Below are positions 37,134 to 48,636 of a stretch of 64,000 bases of DNA, piece by piece. This stretch comes from Cryphonectria parasitica EP155 (lineage: Eukaryota > Ascomycota > Sordariomycetes > Diaporthales > Cryphonectriaceae). Every line of letters begins with the position of its first letter. Position 1 is the stretch's first letter. The stretch lies in the NCBI RefSeq assembly GCF_011745365.1, contig NW_024468909.1:5022001-5086000 (forward strand). The letters are read 5' to 3'. A model generated the notes under the pieces. The model was not told where the DNA came from. It worked only from the letters and a program-made list of their open reading frames with translations, and made no database searches. A program made the position numbers and the translations under genes.

Positions 37134-38914
37134 CTTAGTTTGGTGATAGGCTCTTCAAGGTGGTGTGGATGTGCGGAAGAGGCGTGTCTGCGTCTGAGAC
37201 AGGCTCAGAAAGTTCCTTTGAGGTGTTGTAGATTGGTCGTGAGGAATACAGGGCAAGGGATGTAAGTACTACTGGAGTACTTCGCTTTGATACTAAGGGA
37301 GAGTGTTTCGACGACACAGCCGTTGCTTAAGAAAGAAGCATAAAAAAAGAAGAAAAAAAAGAAACGAGCCAGCAATAAAGCAAACCAAAAACAGAGCCGG
37401 AACACCAAAGGAAAAAGACACAAGATAAAAGACGAAAAGAAATCACTACTACCAGAGTAGGAGCTTTGAGGTGGAAAGAAGGCGGAGGGAGACGTTGAAA
37501 AATAAAGACACTCAGTGGACGATGCTGAGGATGAGTCCCTGCCTTATATCAGAGTCCTTTCCTTACTCGGACACGCACAATTCCGGCTTTCTGCGTCCAT
37601 ATCGTAAATCAGCAAGAAGAGGAGACCTGAGCAGTTCGTCAGTCTTACGTGACGGAGTAGTTGAGATTGAGTAAGACGGTCAGCTCAAGACCGCACCACG
37701 CCATTAGTAGGCCCGCAAAGGAGATCTGACGATGGTAAAGGGCTGGCCTCTGTGGATTCCACCCAGTGTATGATTCTCACAATCTACAGGTCTGCACATG
37801 GTCATGGAGCCTTCCAAAATCTAGGGATTTTCCGCAGTATCAAATTTATGTGACGACCCGACGACAGTTCAAAGGGCTCGCTCACTGGGCCAAACGAACT
37901 CAGGCTGGGGCTGTTGCTGGCTTATCATGGTAAGGCGAGACGAACTTGCTCCTATACACCGAGGAAGAAGAAAACAGGGGTCCTGGCATACATTCCTAGT
38001 TCAATACTGTCGTCGCAAATGATTCTAGGCTCTGTGTTGCTGAGTTGCATTTTTGGGACGAGAACAGGCCCTAACACCGGAAATAGGTGCAGCTGAGTCC
38101 GTTGGAGTGGGTACAGTATTATACCGTACTCTCTGTGAAACGGCGGCCCAGTTCGACCTTGGGCGTAAGTTGATCGACCTTACAGACCCGAACTGAAGCC
38201 GGCTATCGTAAGCGTGGCCAAGATCTGATAACGGCTGCTTCGTTTGTCATTTCTCATGTTTTCATTGTTCACCCCACGCACAGGGAAAGGGAGAAAGAAA
38301 GAAATAGAGAGTAAGAACACTCCCCTTGTCGCGACAAGTGGCGAACAATAGTGACAGTGTGCACGCTGGATGTTCTGCTGCACCAAAGAGGGCGGCGACG
38401 GTGTATGTGAAAGATTGTAACTCGATTCCACTTTTGAGTTCTTTGAAATCGAATTCGCTTGATATTCATTTCCTCTTCAGTATGTTGATGGATGCACTGA
38501 GCGTGTAGATCCATCGCGATTGAGCCGGGATACTTCTAGGCTCGGAGCTTCACACGGCGGGGGGACTTGTCCACAGGATGAATGGATGTCTGAGGAGAAT
38601 AAGAATGATTTCCATTGATGGGCACATCCTTACCGTTGAATTGCTCGTCCCTGGTGCTTTGAATAGCCAGAGGCTATGCCATGGCATTTCCACCGCAAAA
38701 CTCCGCGCTCTGCATGCGTGGTGTACACAAATTTCATGTGCCATTCCCCAGGTTTCCGACGCTCCGAGAGCACACCTTGCTGAGATTCCAACCCCTAATG
38801 TCTGTAGGTAGGACGGGTGTTTTGGGTGGTCGCAGTGGATGTCTTCACAGCGCCTGCGTTTTCCTGGGAGGCCCGAACTCCTTCCCCATACAGATAGAGC
38901 ATAATCCCAACCAA
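37134..38914. other. Intergenic, 5' of secreted repeat gene
   Basis: Begins with the leader/promoter of the secreted protein (A/G-rich near 37330-37500 on the + strand) and ends at the 3' end of UBC7. Short frames only, no repeat or RNA gene seen. Confidence 0.45.
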
Positions 38915-39471
38915 CTATAGTCCTAACGATCGTCTGACGCTGTCCCGAACTTTCTTGTCGTATTCCTCCCTGCGGTCGCGCCACATCTTGGCGGCATCGA
39001 CATTGGCGGGGCTCTCATCATTGGGCTCGGCCAGGAGGTTCATGACAGAGAGCAGGATCTTCTCGACGGACTGGATGGGTGACCACCGCTCGGATGCGTG
39101 CTCGTAGTGGTTGGGATCGTCGCCGGCTGGGTGGAGGATAGATATGCATACCAGGCCTGTCGGGTATACTGTGTATGTCTCGCCTTGTCAGCCTTTGGTC
39201 TCCTTTTGTTTGTCAAGGCAGACATACCATTTGGGTGCCACATCTCGCCCAAGAACTTCATGGTCGGCGGCGATAGCGGATAGTCGCTGGGGAACTTCAG
39301 CTCGGCTGGGAAGACGCCCCCCTCGAACGGCGTGCCTTCTGGGCCTTGAATCAGGGCTTGCCAGTTCAGTAGGTCTTCTTCGGAAACAGGACCCGCGGTG
39401 ATGCCATCGGGTGGGTTGTTGGTGAGCATGCGGTACTCCTGGAGGAGCCGGCGTTGAGCGGTTGATGTCAT
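38915..39471 (-). CDS. UBC7: Ubiquitin-conjugating enzyme E2, UBC7/UBE2G type
   Basis: E2 enzyme acting with the ER-membrane ligases Hrd1 and Doa10 in ER-associated degradation. Two exons (39471-39228 and 39168-38915; intron 59 nt) encode 165 residues, the same length as yeast Ubc7. The start [14 protein letters not shown] matches the family's first helix; the frame runs further upstream only by lower-quality sequence. Splicing joins MWHPNG to [14 protein letters not shown], placing the catalytic cysteine at residue 89 as in yeast. The acidic insertion after the active site ([17 protein letters not shown]), which distinguishes Ubc7/UBE2G enzymes from other E2s, is present. The C-terminus ends in a basic helix. 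It shares a promoter with the Mmc1-like gene. Confidence 0.95.
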
Positions 39472-39890
39472 TGTGGAAGTCTTAGCCGCAGAGGCACGGC
39501 AATGTAAAGCCCCACGAGTGGACAAGAGGGATAGGTAGAACGTGTCGCAAAAAATAGTGGGCTACCGGTGCTGGGTAGGCTTCGAGGCTGTTAGGTTGCT
39601 GAGGTGTGAATTGGTTGGTGTACTTGGGATGAAGTGGGTTGTATTCACGACGAAGATGTCTTTGACTACGTACTACGTACATCACTACGATAGGGTAGTA
39701 GAGCGCTGCGTTACAGGCGAGTGCGTCGGGGCCAAGGTGGAGGTGATAGTGGGGGGTTCCTTGGGTGGGGCAGGCTACTGCTGTAGTTCCGGCGCGCCGT
39801 GGGAATTTCTAGCGTTTAAAGCTTCTGGAAGCTTAGCTCTGACCTGCTCACCTTTGTCACGCAGCCAGAATCAACCTTCTACGGCGAACG
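39472..39890. promoter_or_regulatory. Bidirectional promoter UBC7 / Mmc1-like
   Basis: The 419 bp between the start codons of two divergent housekeeping-type genes must hold both promoters and leaders. A TACGTACTACGTAC-like palindromic patch near 39668-39680 is the only distinctive motif. No TATA box is evident. Confidence 0.5.
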
Positions 39891-41855
39891 ATGCCACCAC
39901 GATTGAGTCTGCGATCCTTGACGGGTCGCGGTCACTCGCTGCACGGATATACTGCCACTCCGACGACGCCGAGTATCTGTCTGTTCTGCTCCCTCTCGGA
40001 GCGAAGTCTTCCAAGGAGAACTCGGCGCAAGTCTCTCTCGACGCGACGGAACCAGTCCACGTCCACAACCGCGTCCACTTCCACCTCCGTCCGAACCTCA
40101 GATGCGCGAAAGGACCTCCAGGAGGCGCTACGAAGCCTGCAAAAACATGCTGTCAACTATGTGAACCTATCGCGGGTGCAACTGGCACTCAATGCCCTGC
40201 GACAAGAGGCCGGAGACGAGACCGTGCGGGTGGCCATCCTCGGTTTGGCCAACGGCTCAGATTCAGGGCCCACTGCGAAGGAAATCTTGCGTCTGCTGTT
40301 AGCAGATCCGTTATCGCCCCAACAAGAGTGGGAGGGGGAACTGCTGGGACATGATATCAATAAACCTCTGATCGTGCGAGTGGGGGCAGCTCAACACCTC
40401 GAACAAGGAAGCGACACCGAAGAAGGGAACCTCACCTACGCCAAAGGTGGCTTGTTGAAGGAACTGAACGTGTCTTCGCCGGGACTCGATGGTAACAGGC
40501 TCGAGTTCCTGCTAATGACGAGCAATCCTCTCGCCGACGCGTCGGAATTTGCCGTTCAGAGGTTCGAAGAGGCTGCGCTGGTACCGACCGTGGAAATACC
40601 GACGTCCAGTACTGGGAGGTTTACACCTGTCACCACGCCAGTGCATAAGGCGTTGTTAGTCGGTGACGGACTTATGGGAGCCGCCTCTTTGATAAATTCG
40701 CCAGTTCTGCATCATGACGAAGCGATCATGGGCGCAGTGAACCTTCCGGGCTTCGTGGCCCAGGACGAAGCGGGCTTGCCATTTATCCGAGTTGATGTCA
40801 CGGCTGCGGAGCAAGGCGTCCACGACATCCGTCAGAGTGTTGACAAGGCTTTCGGATACGAAAAGCTGTGGTTTAAGAGCAACATGCCAGCCATCATAAA
40901 GTGGCTCAAGGAAGGTGCTACTACAACAGACAATAGCACAACCAAAAGCGTGGTCCGCAATTTGATCGCATCAGTTTTGAGGAGTACACGGGACGCCATA
41001 GGACAAGAAGAGGTTCGGCGCTTATCTGCGGCATCTTCGTCAATAGTCTCGCCTAGAGCGGTCGTTTCCTTGAACAATGCACTTGCAGACTGGTCTGAGA
41101 AGGCTCACGCTGAGTTACAAGGAGAGTTGGACAGGGCCTTCAGCAGTCGGCGGTGGAGCAAGCTGAACTGGTGGAAGCTATTCTGGCGGGTGGACGATGT
41201 CGGCGTGCTCTCTTCCGAGATGCTGTCGCAGCGATTCCTGCCTCGCGCAGAGCGCAACGTCATCTACCTTGCCGGCCAAATAGATGGGTCGGAATTGTTG
41301 GGTCCCGACAATGGCAAGGCGGTGTATTCCTTGCCTTCCCTCGTGTCGGCACCCTTGCCAACATCGCCACCGAGTGACTCTACTACCATAGCACAGGCTA
41401 CGCCGCCTAGTCTTCCAACAGGCACAAAGTGGCCTACCCACATCACGTTCACGCGCAACTATCTTCAGTTGGAGACTATCCCTGCCCTCCAGGCGCTCGC
41501 CCAGAAGCTCGTCTTCCAGTCTGCCAGCTTTTCGGGACTAACCACCGCCCTCGGCGCACTCATGTATCTGTCCTCTTTCGGCCTCTCCGAGTCAGGTGCG
41601 GTAGCAGCGTTTGGCATTGTCTGGAGCCTTCGACGTCTACAAAAGAAGTGGGAGGCTGCACGCGAGTACTGGCAGAGTGAGGTCCGGGAGGAAGGACGCA
41701 AGGCAGTACGAGCTGTGGAGATCAGTGTGGGCGAAGCGTTGGACAAGGCAACGAGGAAGGGTGGCGAGGGGGTTGATGAAGCACATTTGAAGGATCTGAG
41801 AGCGGCCACAGAGCTCATCCAGAAGGCGGAGGAGGCGTTGGAACGACTCCAATGA
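39891..41855 (+). CDS. Mitochondrial Mmc1-like membrane protein
   Basis: Intronless, 654 residues. The first about 70 residues are Arg/Ser/Thr-rich without acidic residues, as in a mitochondrial targeting sequence. Conserved-looking blocks follow: ARKDLQEALRSL..HAVNYVNLSRVQLALNALR and VRVAILGLANG. The C-terminal part holds two hydrophobic segments at about 543-585 (GLTTALGALMYLSSFGL and AVAAFGIVWSLRRLQ) followed by a basic coiled helix rich in Glu/Arg. From memory this is the fungal family with an Mmc1 C-terminal domain, linked to mitochondria; I am not sure of that name or of any function. Divergent from UBC7. Confidence 0.75.
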   Translation: MPPRLSLRSLTGRGHSLHGYTATPTTPSICLFCSLSERSLPRRTRRKSLSTRRNQSTSTTASTSTSVRTSDARKDLQEALRSLQKHAVNYVNLSRVQLALNALRQEAGDETVRVAILGLANGSDSGPTAKEILRLLLADPLSPQQEWEGELLGHDINKPLIVRVGAAQHLEQGSDTEEGNLTYAKGGLLKELNVSSPGLDGNRLEFLLMTSNPLADASEFAVQRFEEAALVPTVEIPTSSTGRFTPVTTPVHKALLVGDGLMGAASLINSPVLHHDEAIMGAVNLPGFVAQDEAGLPFIRVDVTAAEQGVHDIRQSVDKAFGYEKLWFKSNMPAIIKWLKEGATTTDNSTTKSVVRNLIASVLRSTRDAIGQEEVRRLSAASSSIVSPRAVVSLNNALADWSEKAHAELQGELDRAFSSRRWSKLNWWKLFWRVDDVGVLSSEMLSQRFLPRAERNVIYLAGQIDGSELLGPDNGKAVYSLPSLVSAPLPTSPPSDSTTIAQATPPSLPTGTKWPTHITFTRNYLQLETIPALQALAQKLVFQSASFSGLTTALGALMYLSSFGLSESGAVAAFGIVWSLRRLQKKWEAAREYWQSEVREEGRKAVRAVEISVGEALDKATRKGGEGVDEAHLKDLRAATELIQKAEEALERLQ

Positions 41856-42409
41856 TTCCGATGAGAAGCAGGCCGGTGAACATAGCGGACCTCATGTACA
41901 ACAGAATCTTGTGTACATACTACTAGAACTGAACCTAATATTCAATGAATCCTCAACTTTGGAAATCCACTTGTGTCAGCACTTATCTTTGTTTTGGATT
42001 TGGCTGTACGTACGGACGGACGTAGTTGTCGCCAGTCTAAGTCCAGATATCTTTTTTTTATCTTGGTTGACGATCCCACAGCATGTGTTCTGTCCGGATC
42101 ATCCGTGTTTTGAACCCCTCCCCAACGCCATGCAGATGTCCCTAATCATGACACGCGGGTTTCCTCCTCTCGTCATCCTCCAGACTTATGCGAGGACCTC
42201 GCGATGTGCGCGTACCTTTCCTCTTCTTTGCATTGGGTCCTTTACTGCCTCTCTCTCTCGGTCCGGAGTGCATCGCTGAACACAGTATCTCGTGGCTTCG
42301 CATGCTTGTCTTGTCCCTTTCTTTTCCTTTCAAACTCAAACTCTCAACCACGAACTCGAGGCGCTGGCCCGATTCCACGCTGAGAGCCCGTCTCCGAAGC
42401 AGCCCAGTT
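41856..42409. other. Intergenic between convergent genes
   Basis: Between the 3' ends of the Mmc1-like gene and SMD3. Frames here, including the minus-strand frame 42142-42552 that overlaps exon 3 of SMD3 in another phase, are shadows. Nothing else recognised. Confidence 0.45.
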
Positions 42410-42971
42410 CTACCTGCCGCCTCCGCGACCGCCCGCCCGCGCTCTGCTGACTGTCGCACGACCTCTTGCCAGACCGACACCACGCCCGCGGACGTTTCGA
42501 GATTTGAACATAGGTGCGTTCCTGTTCGCATACACACACTCATCGTCAGCAAAATGCAAGCGTCGGAGAAGAGGAGGAGTAGGAGCTAAAGGCCTGTCAT
42601 GTAATCACTTACCTCAACATGTCGGGCACGATGAAGAATCGCACGTGGCTGCCTCTGATGTACACTTGCTCCAGATGGCTCACGCGCCCGTCCCGCGCGG
42701 TCACTGTGATGTCCTTGAGCTGGACGTTCATGTTGTCCTCAGCTGTGCGATTGGAAACTTAGCAAAGGCCATATAGTGCGTGACGACGCGAACAGAAAAT
42801 ATCTGGAAGAGGTCACAGATGGGGAAGGGCTGGGAGACAAGGACGACGAAGTTGTAACACACCTTCGATCAGCTTGCCGCGGTAGGTGGTGCCGCTATCG
42901 AGCTCCAGGGTCACGATGTGGCCCTGGGCCTCGTTGAGGAGCTTGATGGGGATTCCGATCGTCGAGGTCAT
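42410..42971 (-). CDS. SMD3: Small nuclear ribonucleoprotein Sm D3
   Basis: Core Sm-ring subunit of the spliceosomal U1, U2, U4 and U5 snRNPs. Three exons (42971-42863, 42742-42613, 42521-42410; introns 120 and 91 nt) encode 116 residues. Exon 1 gives the Sm1 motif opening [20 protein letters not shown] with GTTYRGKL. Exon 2 gives [19 protein letters not shown] and the Sm2 motif [16 protein letters not shown]. Exon 3 begins RNAPMFKSR and ends in a Gly/Arg tail ([17 protein letters not shown]), the usual target of symmetric arginine methylation. All three exons are too fragmented to be seen in a simple frame scan. Convergent with the Mmc1-like gene. Confidence 0.96.
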
Positions 42972-45346
42972 GGTTGCTGGCGGTGAGGACTGGGATGGCG
43001 CGGTCGGGGTGAGCTGAACGTTTACGCTGGACGGCGAGCTTTCTAGAGGTCGAAGTCGCGACCAAGCCAGGTCGGGCGCGCCGGGCTTGCTGCTGACTAA
43101 GCTAGACGGCACGGCAATTTTCTCCGATCCGACGTCCAAGGTTAGAGGGCCGGGAGTCACTGCGAGCCAACCTCCTAGGTTCAAGCATAAGTAAGTACTT
43201 AATTTGCAGAGCAACTCAATGAAATTGGTGAAAAGTCTTGACGGAAATCGTTTGCTTCTTGTCTTTGGTGTCGTGTGCCACCATTGCTCAATGATCAATG
43301 TAGCAAGAGACCATGGAGAGTTTCTAGCAGTCTCTTTCCCATTATTCCGCTTTCCCCGCCCATTTTTTGTTCCCTCTCATGTTCATCACTTGCCGCTCCC
43401 ATGCTACTCTTTGCTTAATAGATAGGCAAGAGTCGGGAACTGCATTTCGCTTCTCACCGCCTCCCCTTCCAACACACTATCTTACACATAATTCTGTTCC
43501 AAAAATTGATACGGGAAAGCTTCGAATTTACAATTTGGTTGAGATCACGGCATTACAATTGAAGATGCTCTAGCATCGCCTCGTCGCATTTATGGACCCA
43601 ACAAACAAGAAATCAGCTGTTTTGATCTCATGCGGCTTTCCTCGCATTTATATTAAGAAATAGTAACTGTAGGCTATCGTCTCCATGCATACTACTGGGC
43701 GCTTTGCAAGGCCAACTTCCCCATAGCGGTGTATAGGGCTGACGTGGCAGGGAACAAGTTCTGAGATTGAAACACCCAAGGGGTCTCTTCAGCCTAGTAT
43801 AATGAAGTCTCGTTCTGAGGGGTTTATTCACCAGAATATGGACCACTGTACGGCGAGTGGACCAAGTCCCTTGGAACGGAGCAACTCGTTAAGCTCGAGC
43901 GCGTACATTGTGAGGGGCAGCTGACACGGTGGCCTGGGTCCGTATAGCGGATCCAGCAAACCTTGACTCTCAACAATGCTGGTCTACGAAGTATATCGTC
44001 ATTCAATCTAATCTGACCAGGCTCGTCGCTGGCCTGTCTGGAGCGAGTGACTAGGGTTGGCGGTGCTGCTCGACAATTTGACTCGATCCACTATTGCCCG
44101 GCATATGTAGATTATATTGTCTGAACACAAGTCGTCTGTCTGGAGGTCATCGTGTGGTTTACAGCTGAATCGGTTCGATACTGACGACTGGCCACCATAC
44201 AACGAGCGATGCACCTCGAAGTCTAGGAAGTACTCTGTTCTCACTCATCTGCATTGCTATTGGATGATGCTGCATGTCTGCTACAGATCCAATCACAGAA
44301 GAGTTTCGCAAGCAACACCAATCCGGGCTGTTTACCTAAGGAAGGGGTTTTCTGGATGTGGAGCTGACTATGTGAAGGGCATATGCTCATTTCGAAGAGA
44401 TCCACTTCAATTTCGCAGTCTTCTCTCTCCCGCTATAGTGCATACATGGGAATTGATGTGTCTGACGCGTATCTGCCTATGGCGTATTGAAGTGACTGGG
44501 TGAACCTGTCTGCAATGTTTTGCCATCAAGTATAAGGCTTGAGGTTATCCCACTGGAGCATCGGGATGTGGGAGGCAAGATTAGGTCCACCCGTAGTCAA
44601 GGAGAATAATGGCCGATCAACCCTTGGCATTGCAAAGGCAACGTTGAAACCCTGCTGATACTGGTCCGCGGACACCTTTCATCGCCACAACTTGCAAAAA
44701 CAAGAGAAGCAAAAAGAAAAAGAAAGAATAAGGAAAATCGCAACGATACCGAAATTGCTTGGCACGAACTTCACCGCTACGTAACCCATTCTCTCAAGAA
44801 TTCAAGCTTGCTTTTTGAGTTGCCGATCTTGTCTGTGCGCCTGCGTTGACGTTACCGATCCGGAACCATGGGACTCAGATGTTTAACGAGGCTTGGCAAT
44901 CAACCACGAGCGCACGACAATGCCGTCTTTTACTTAGCCTGGAAAGTATACACCAAGGGTCTAGACTACCAGATCTGCAACCATACCTAGAAAAATAGAA
45001 GGAAGGAAGGAAATACTACTTCACATCCTTGAGCGTCAGGCCTGCACGTAAGCAAGACGAGAGAGACAGGGAGAAGAAGGTATATCGGGCTCCGAACCCA
45101 AACTTGGGACTTGGCCGATGGAGAAACCTTGTCATTGCTTCATTCTGTACCAAAGAAACTGCGAAAAACCCAACTCCAGAAAATCTCAGAAGGAAATGCT
45201 GACTGCCCGAATACAAGAGATGAGAGACGGAGAGCGAGAGAAAGTGTGTGTGGATGCGAAATGAGAGGAACCCAACATCGGAGTTCCCAAGAGGTGTCCA
45301 CCGCGTCGCGAACTTCCTTTTTTTTTTCGTCACCACTGGAAGCCCT
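42972..45346. other. 2.4 kb gene-free region
   Basis: Starts with the SMD3 promoter and ends at the 3' end of the small secreted gene. Frames such as 44117-44503 (+) show no recognisable domain. More AT-rich than the flanking genes by eye. No tRNA or repeat identified. Confidence 0.4.
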
Positions 45347-45658
45347 TTACAGGTTCACAGCTATTTGAAAGGATTCCCATGGTCCCTCGAAGCAGTCACC
45401 AGGCCAAATCACCTGTTCTCCGGTCTCTAAACAATTCGAACCCTCAGACACCACCGCCTTATAGAAGGCCTCGTCTGCCTCGAGATAGCAGTAAGGGTAG
45501 GCAGTCTCGAGGTTCGTGCAGGATGCGCCGGAGTAGTCGCTGCCTGTGTTGACGGCAGTGCCGTCTGTGCACGACGAGCCGCAGTAGAATGTGTAGTTGT
45601 TGGCTGACACAACGACAGCTGAGGCAAGAGCCAGAATTGTGGTAATGATGGGCTGCAT
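45347..45658 (-). CDS. Small secreted cysteine-containing protein (effector-like)
   Basis: Intronless, 103 residues. A clear signal peptide (about 1-19, cleavage after VSA) is followed by an 84-residue acidic mature protein with six cysteines at 26, 30, 47, 57, 76 and 89, an even number consistent with three disulfides. Aromatic residues are frequent. One NxT sequon lies directly after the cleavage site (N-Y-T). There is no transmembrane segment or GPI signal. Size, secretion and cysteine pattern fit fungal effector or antimicrobial-like proteins, but nothing identifies a target. It sits alone in gene-poor sequence, with TA-rich sequence upstream. Confidence 0.75.
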   Translation of the reverse strand: MQPIITTILALASAVVVSANNYTFYCGSSCTDGTAVNTGSDYSGASCTNLETAYPYCYLEADEAFYKAVVSEGSNCLETGEQVIWPGDCFEGPWESFQIAVNL

Positions 45659-46642
45659 CTTTGATCTGTGCCAGTGTGAGTTGATGACTTATGTGTTGTT
45701 GAAGGGAGGGGGAGGTTGGAAGGGCTTGAGCTCACAGTAGTTGGGTTGGCTTGGAGAAGGGGGTGCTCTGAACTTGGAGGCTTGAGTTGTTTGTGTGTTC
45801 CCGCTAATGTTGATAATACACCATGAATCATGTTCAAACGGAGGCTGGCTTTCCTTTAAATACAAATACACAAACATATACACACATACTACATAGTAGT
45901 TGACTGGTCTAGTCAGTATGATTTACCCAGTATACCCCTCATGGCAGCAACTTGCCGACCGGCCCTTAATTCGGGTATTATTGACATGTCTGATTTCTCC
46001 ACCGACGCACCCTGCTTGGGAATGTGATGAGTTTGGAGCATATCTAAAAAATTATTCAGCATTTCATCATGTCCGCGCGACGGACGGCGATACGCGGATC
46101 TGCTGATCTGGATCCGCCGATGGGCTGACGACGCAACATGTTTCTAGCTACCTCTCCAGGCTTGCAGAACATTCTCCAGGTCACAGCTCCATGCGGTGAA
46201 TACAAAGTGGACCATGGTGGATTTTGATGTCACTTGCATACCTGATGATTTGCAGGGTAGCGGACGGCTATCTCGGCCGTGACCGCTCGGCCGTTTGAAG
46301 TTGTGGAGAGAGAGGGAGAGCAAGAGAGGTGGGCAGTCCCGCCTCTCGGACCCACTGTTTCGTCTTGACTGGATAGCAAGGCTGGTCCACTTGATCACTC
46401 ATTCCCCGCCCTTCCTCTCCTCCGATTTTTCCACCTTTTTTCCAGAGTGCCGCCAGCATGTTGAGGCCTGCGGCTTGTCACTGGAAATATGACGGGTGGT
46501 AACGGTACAACCCATGTCTCAGCCAACGGGACAGGGAATTGGTTCCTTTGGGGGAAGAGCTGGTTGTGCGAGGGATCCATGACAGGATCTAGAGAAAAGA
46601 TCCTGCCAGGCTGCACCCCCCCCTGGGTCTCGCCTTTACAGC

Positions 46643-46660
46643 ACTATAGTATACTATAGT
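46643..46660. repeat. Perfect 18-bp AT palindrome
   Basis: ACTATAGTATACTATAGT reads the same on both strands. Related CTATAGTATAC words occur near 29680 and 47840. Confidence 0.9.
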
Positions 46661-47550
46661 AATACCCAGCGTGCGTTATAGCGGTTTCATCAATTCTATA
46701 GTAGTTTGCACAAGCAGCGGATGGTGACACTAATGTGGGACGTGTCCCAATTGCCGCAGACCTTAGGATAGCCAATTGTCTTACACGGTTCGACCCCGCG
46801 ATCCCTGGCTAGGGGCCTTTCCCTTCTGAAATATCGCTATCAGTGCACCGTGCCAACCTTTCAGGTCTCGGGTGTCAATTAAGCGAGTTCGTGCTAAGCC
46901 CCAGGAGGTACTTCGCCTTGTTGCTCGATTCACTGCCCCCCCTCTTGTCTCCTTCTTCCTCTAGTAGGTGATGAATTGATACTTTGGTTCAGGAAGCACC
47001 ATGTTGAGCCAGCTGGTCTTGGCGGATGCAATAATGGGGGCATTAAGCTCACTACTATGGGTCAGCGCTGATTTTTCTTGGCGGATAAAAGAAAATAAAG
47101 AAGAAGAAAAATTCATTCCAGATAGAAACATACACACACAATAGAGCGAGCATTCAAGGTTGTCATGGATGATGCAGGAAGGGGTGCATTCTGCATACGT
47201 TACCGAAGGCAGAGAATTGGGCACATCCCAAACAGAAAACCCTGCAAACCATATGACATGATACATCGGAGTTCTTTTGTGGCCCGGGAGGACCAAACAT
47301 ACTTACTATGTGGTATAGTCATGGAATCATCCATCCAGACGTAGTATGGTAAGATGATTTTGAGAGGGGAAAGATAGGGAAAGAAAGGTTTCCTCGCTAA
47401 GTCAGGGAGTAGCTAGGGCTGGGGTGGACTGGCTGACTGCTGAACAAGCACAACAATCACGCAACAAGTAGAAACCAAGTAGGGAAGGGACCGCCGTCCA
47501 ACAACAAGCCAGTCGAAATTTCTACTTGATGTAGAAGGACAGGGAGAAAA

Positions 47551-47611
47551 GAAGAAGAAGAAGAAGAAGAAGAAGAAGAAGAAGAAGAAGAAGAAGAAGA
47601 AGAAGAAGAAG
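47551..47611. repeat. (GAA)20 microsatellite
   Basis: About 20 uninterrupted GAA units (61 nt), purine on the + strand. Such tracts can form triplex structures and are length-variable. Confidence 0.95.
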
Positions 47612-48636
47612 CAAAAACCAGAGAAACGTACAAATGACCTGTCCGTGCCCATGTCCTGTTTATCCCTCCCTCTTGACACCTTCTTCTGCTCCCTTCGCCC
47701 CCAAAGGTGTCAGCGATGGTCACCTTCCAGGCATCAAAAAAGGTTCAGCCCATCATCACATCACAGAATGAGGTCCTTGGACACATCGCAAATCAGAGGA
47801 AGCAGTAAGAGCACGTGCTATGCCTCAAATACGGACCTATGCTATAGTATACGAGAAAGGGTCTAAACTGCAGTCAATCGAAGGATTTTCATTGTGTATG
47901 TGCAGTGTCAGCCGATGGCCCCGCTCGCTCTCTGCAGGCCAGGGCGTCGGCTGCTTCCCTCGCAAAGAGTTCTCACTGCCTCTCTTTCTTTTTCTTCTTT
48001 TTTTCCTGCCTCCTCGTTCTCCTTTGATTTCTTTCTTCTTTCTTCTCTCTTTCCTTTAATGCTCTCAGCTGCCCTCTTATCTCCTTCACGATGCTGAGAA
48101 TATCTTTGGTACGATAATCATGCAGTATCTGACGAAAGGGGGGCGTGTACTCCGAACCGACCCACAGTCTGCACAAGTGTAAGATCACTCGACAAATCAT
48201 TCGAGGGGGCGCCACCAGGAGGTTGTAGCTGAATAGCGACGTCGCCGGGGTTCAACCTACTTTTGTAACCTGACATGCCCAGCTCAGGTTAGAGTGATTC
48301 CACGGGTCTATCGCAGATAGGCTCTTGGATGCAGGGCAGGTGGCACAGCTAGGCCTAATACAGGGATGTCGTCTTACTATTTAAGCCCCCGACTTGAAAT
48401 TTCTATACGATTTCCTTCAGGTCAGACGGTCAATGAACGAGGCTAGGCGCCCACAGCCACTCGAGCGCAGACGGACGAGGAGGATGGGATCATTCAAAAA
48501 GAAGGAGATCATGAGGCTGCACACATTCTTCTTCGTGCCGCCATGGTTCTGGTGGAATCACACGCGTCCCTCTCCGGCACCCTTCACGGGCTGCAAACCA
48601 CGACACTTAAGGTTGTGATATTGTACTTTGTTGACA

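Larger units (their letters stand above)
45659..48636. other. 3.0 kb gene-free region with palindrome and GAA repeat
   Basis: Between the 5' ends of the small secreted gene and the large membrane protein gene. It contains the 18-bp palindrome and (GAA)n tract listed separately. Frames through the GAA tract are repeat artefacts. A B-box-like GGTTCGACCCC near 46788 lacks a matching tRNA fold. Confidence 0.45.

Noticed and set aside
44117..44503. 128-codon + frame
   Set aside because: No domain, signal or codon-use support; isolated in AT-richer sequence.
46780..46805. tRNA B-box-like GGTTCGACCCC
   Set aside because: No pairing T-stem and no A box at the proper distance.
47413..47723. Minus-strand frames across the GAA tract
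   Set aside because: Poly-Phe or poly-Ser translation of a microsatellite.
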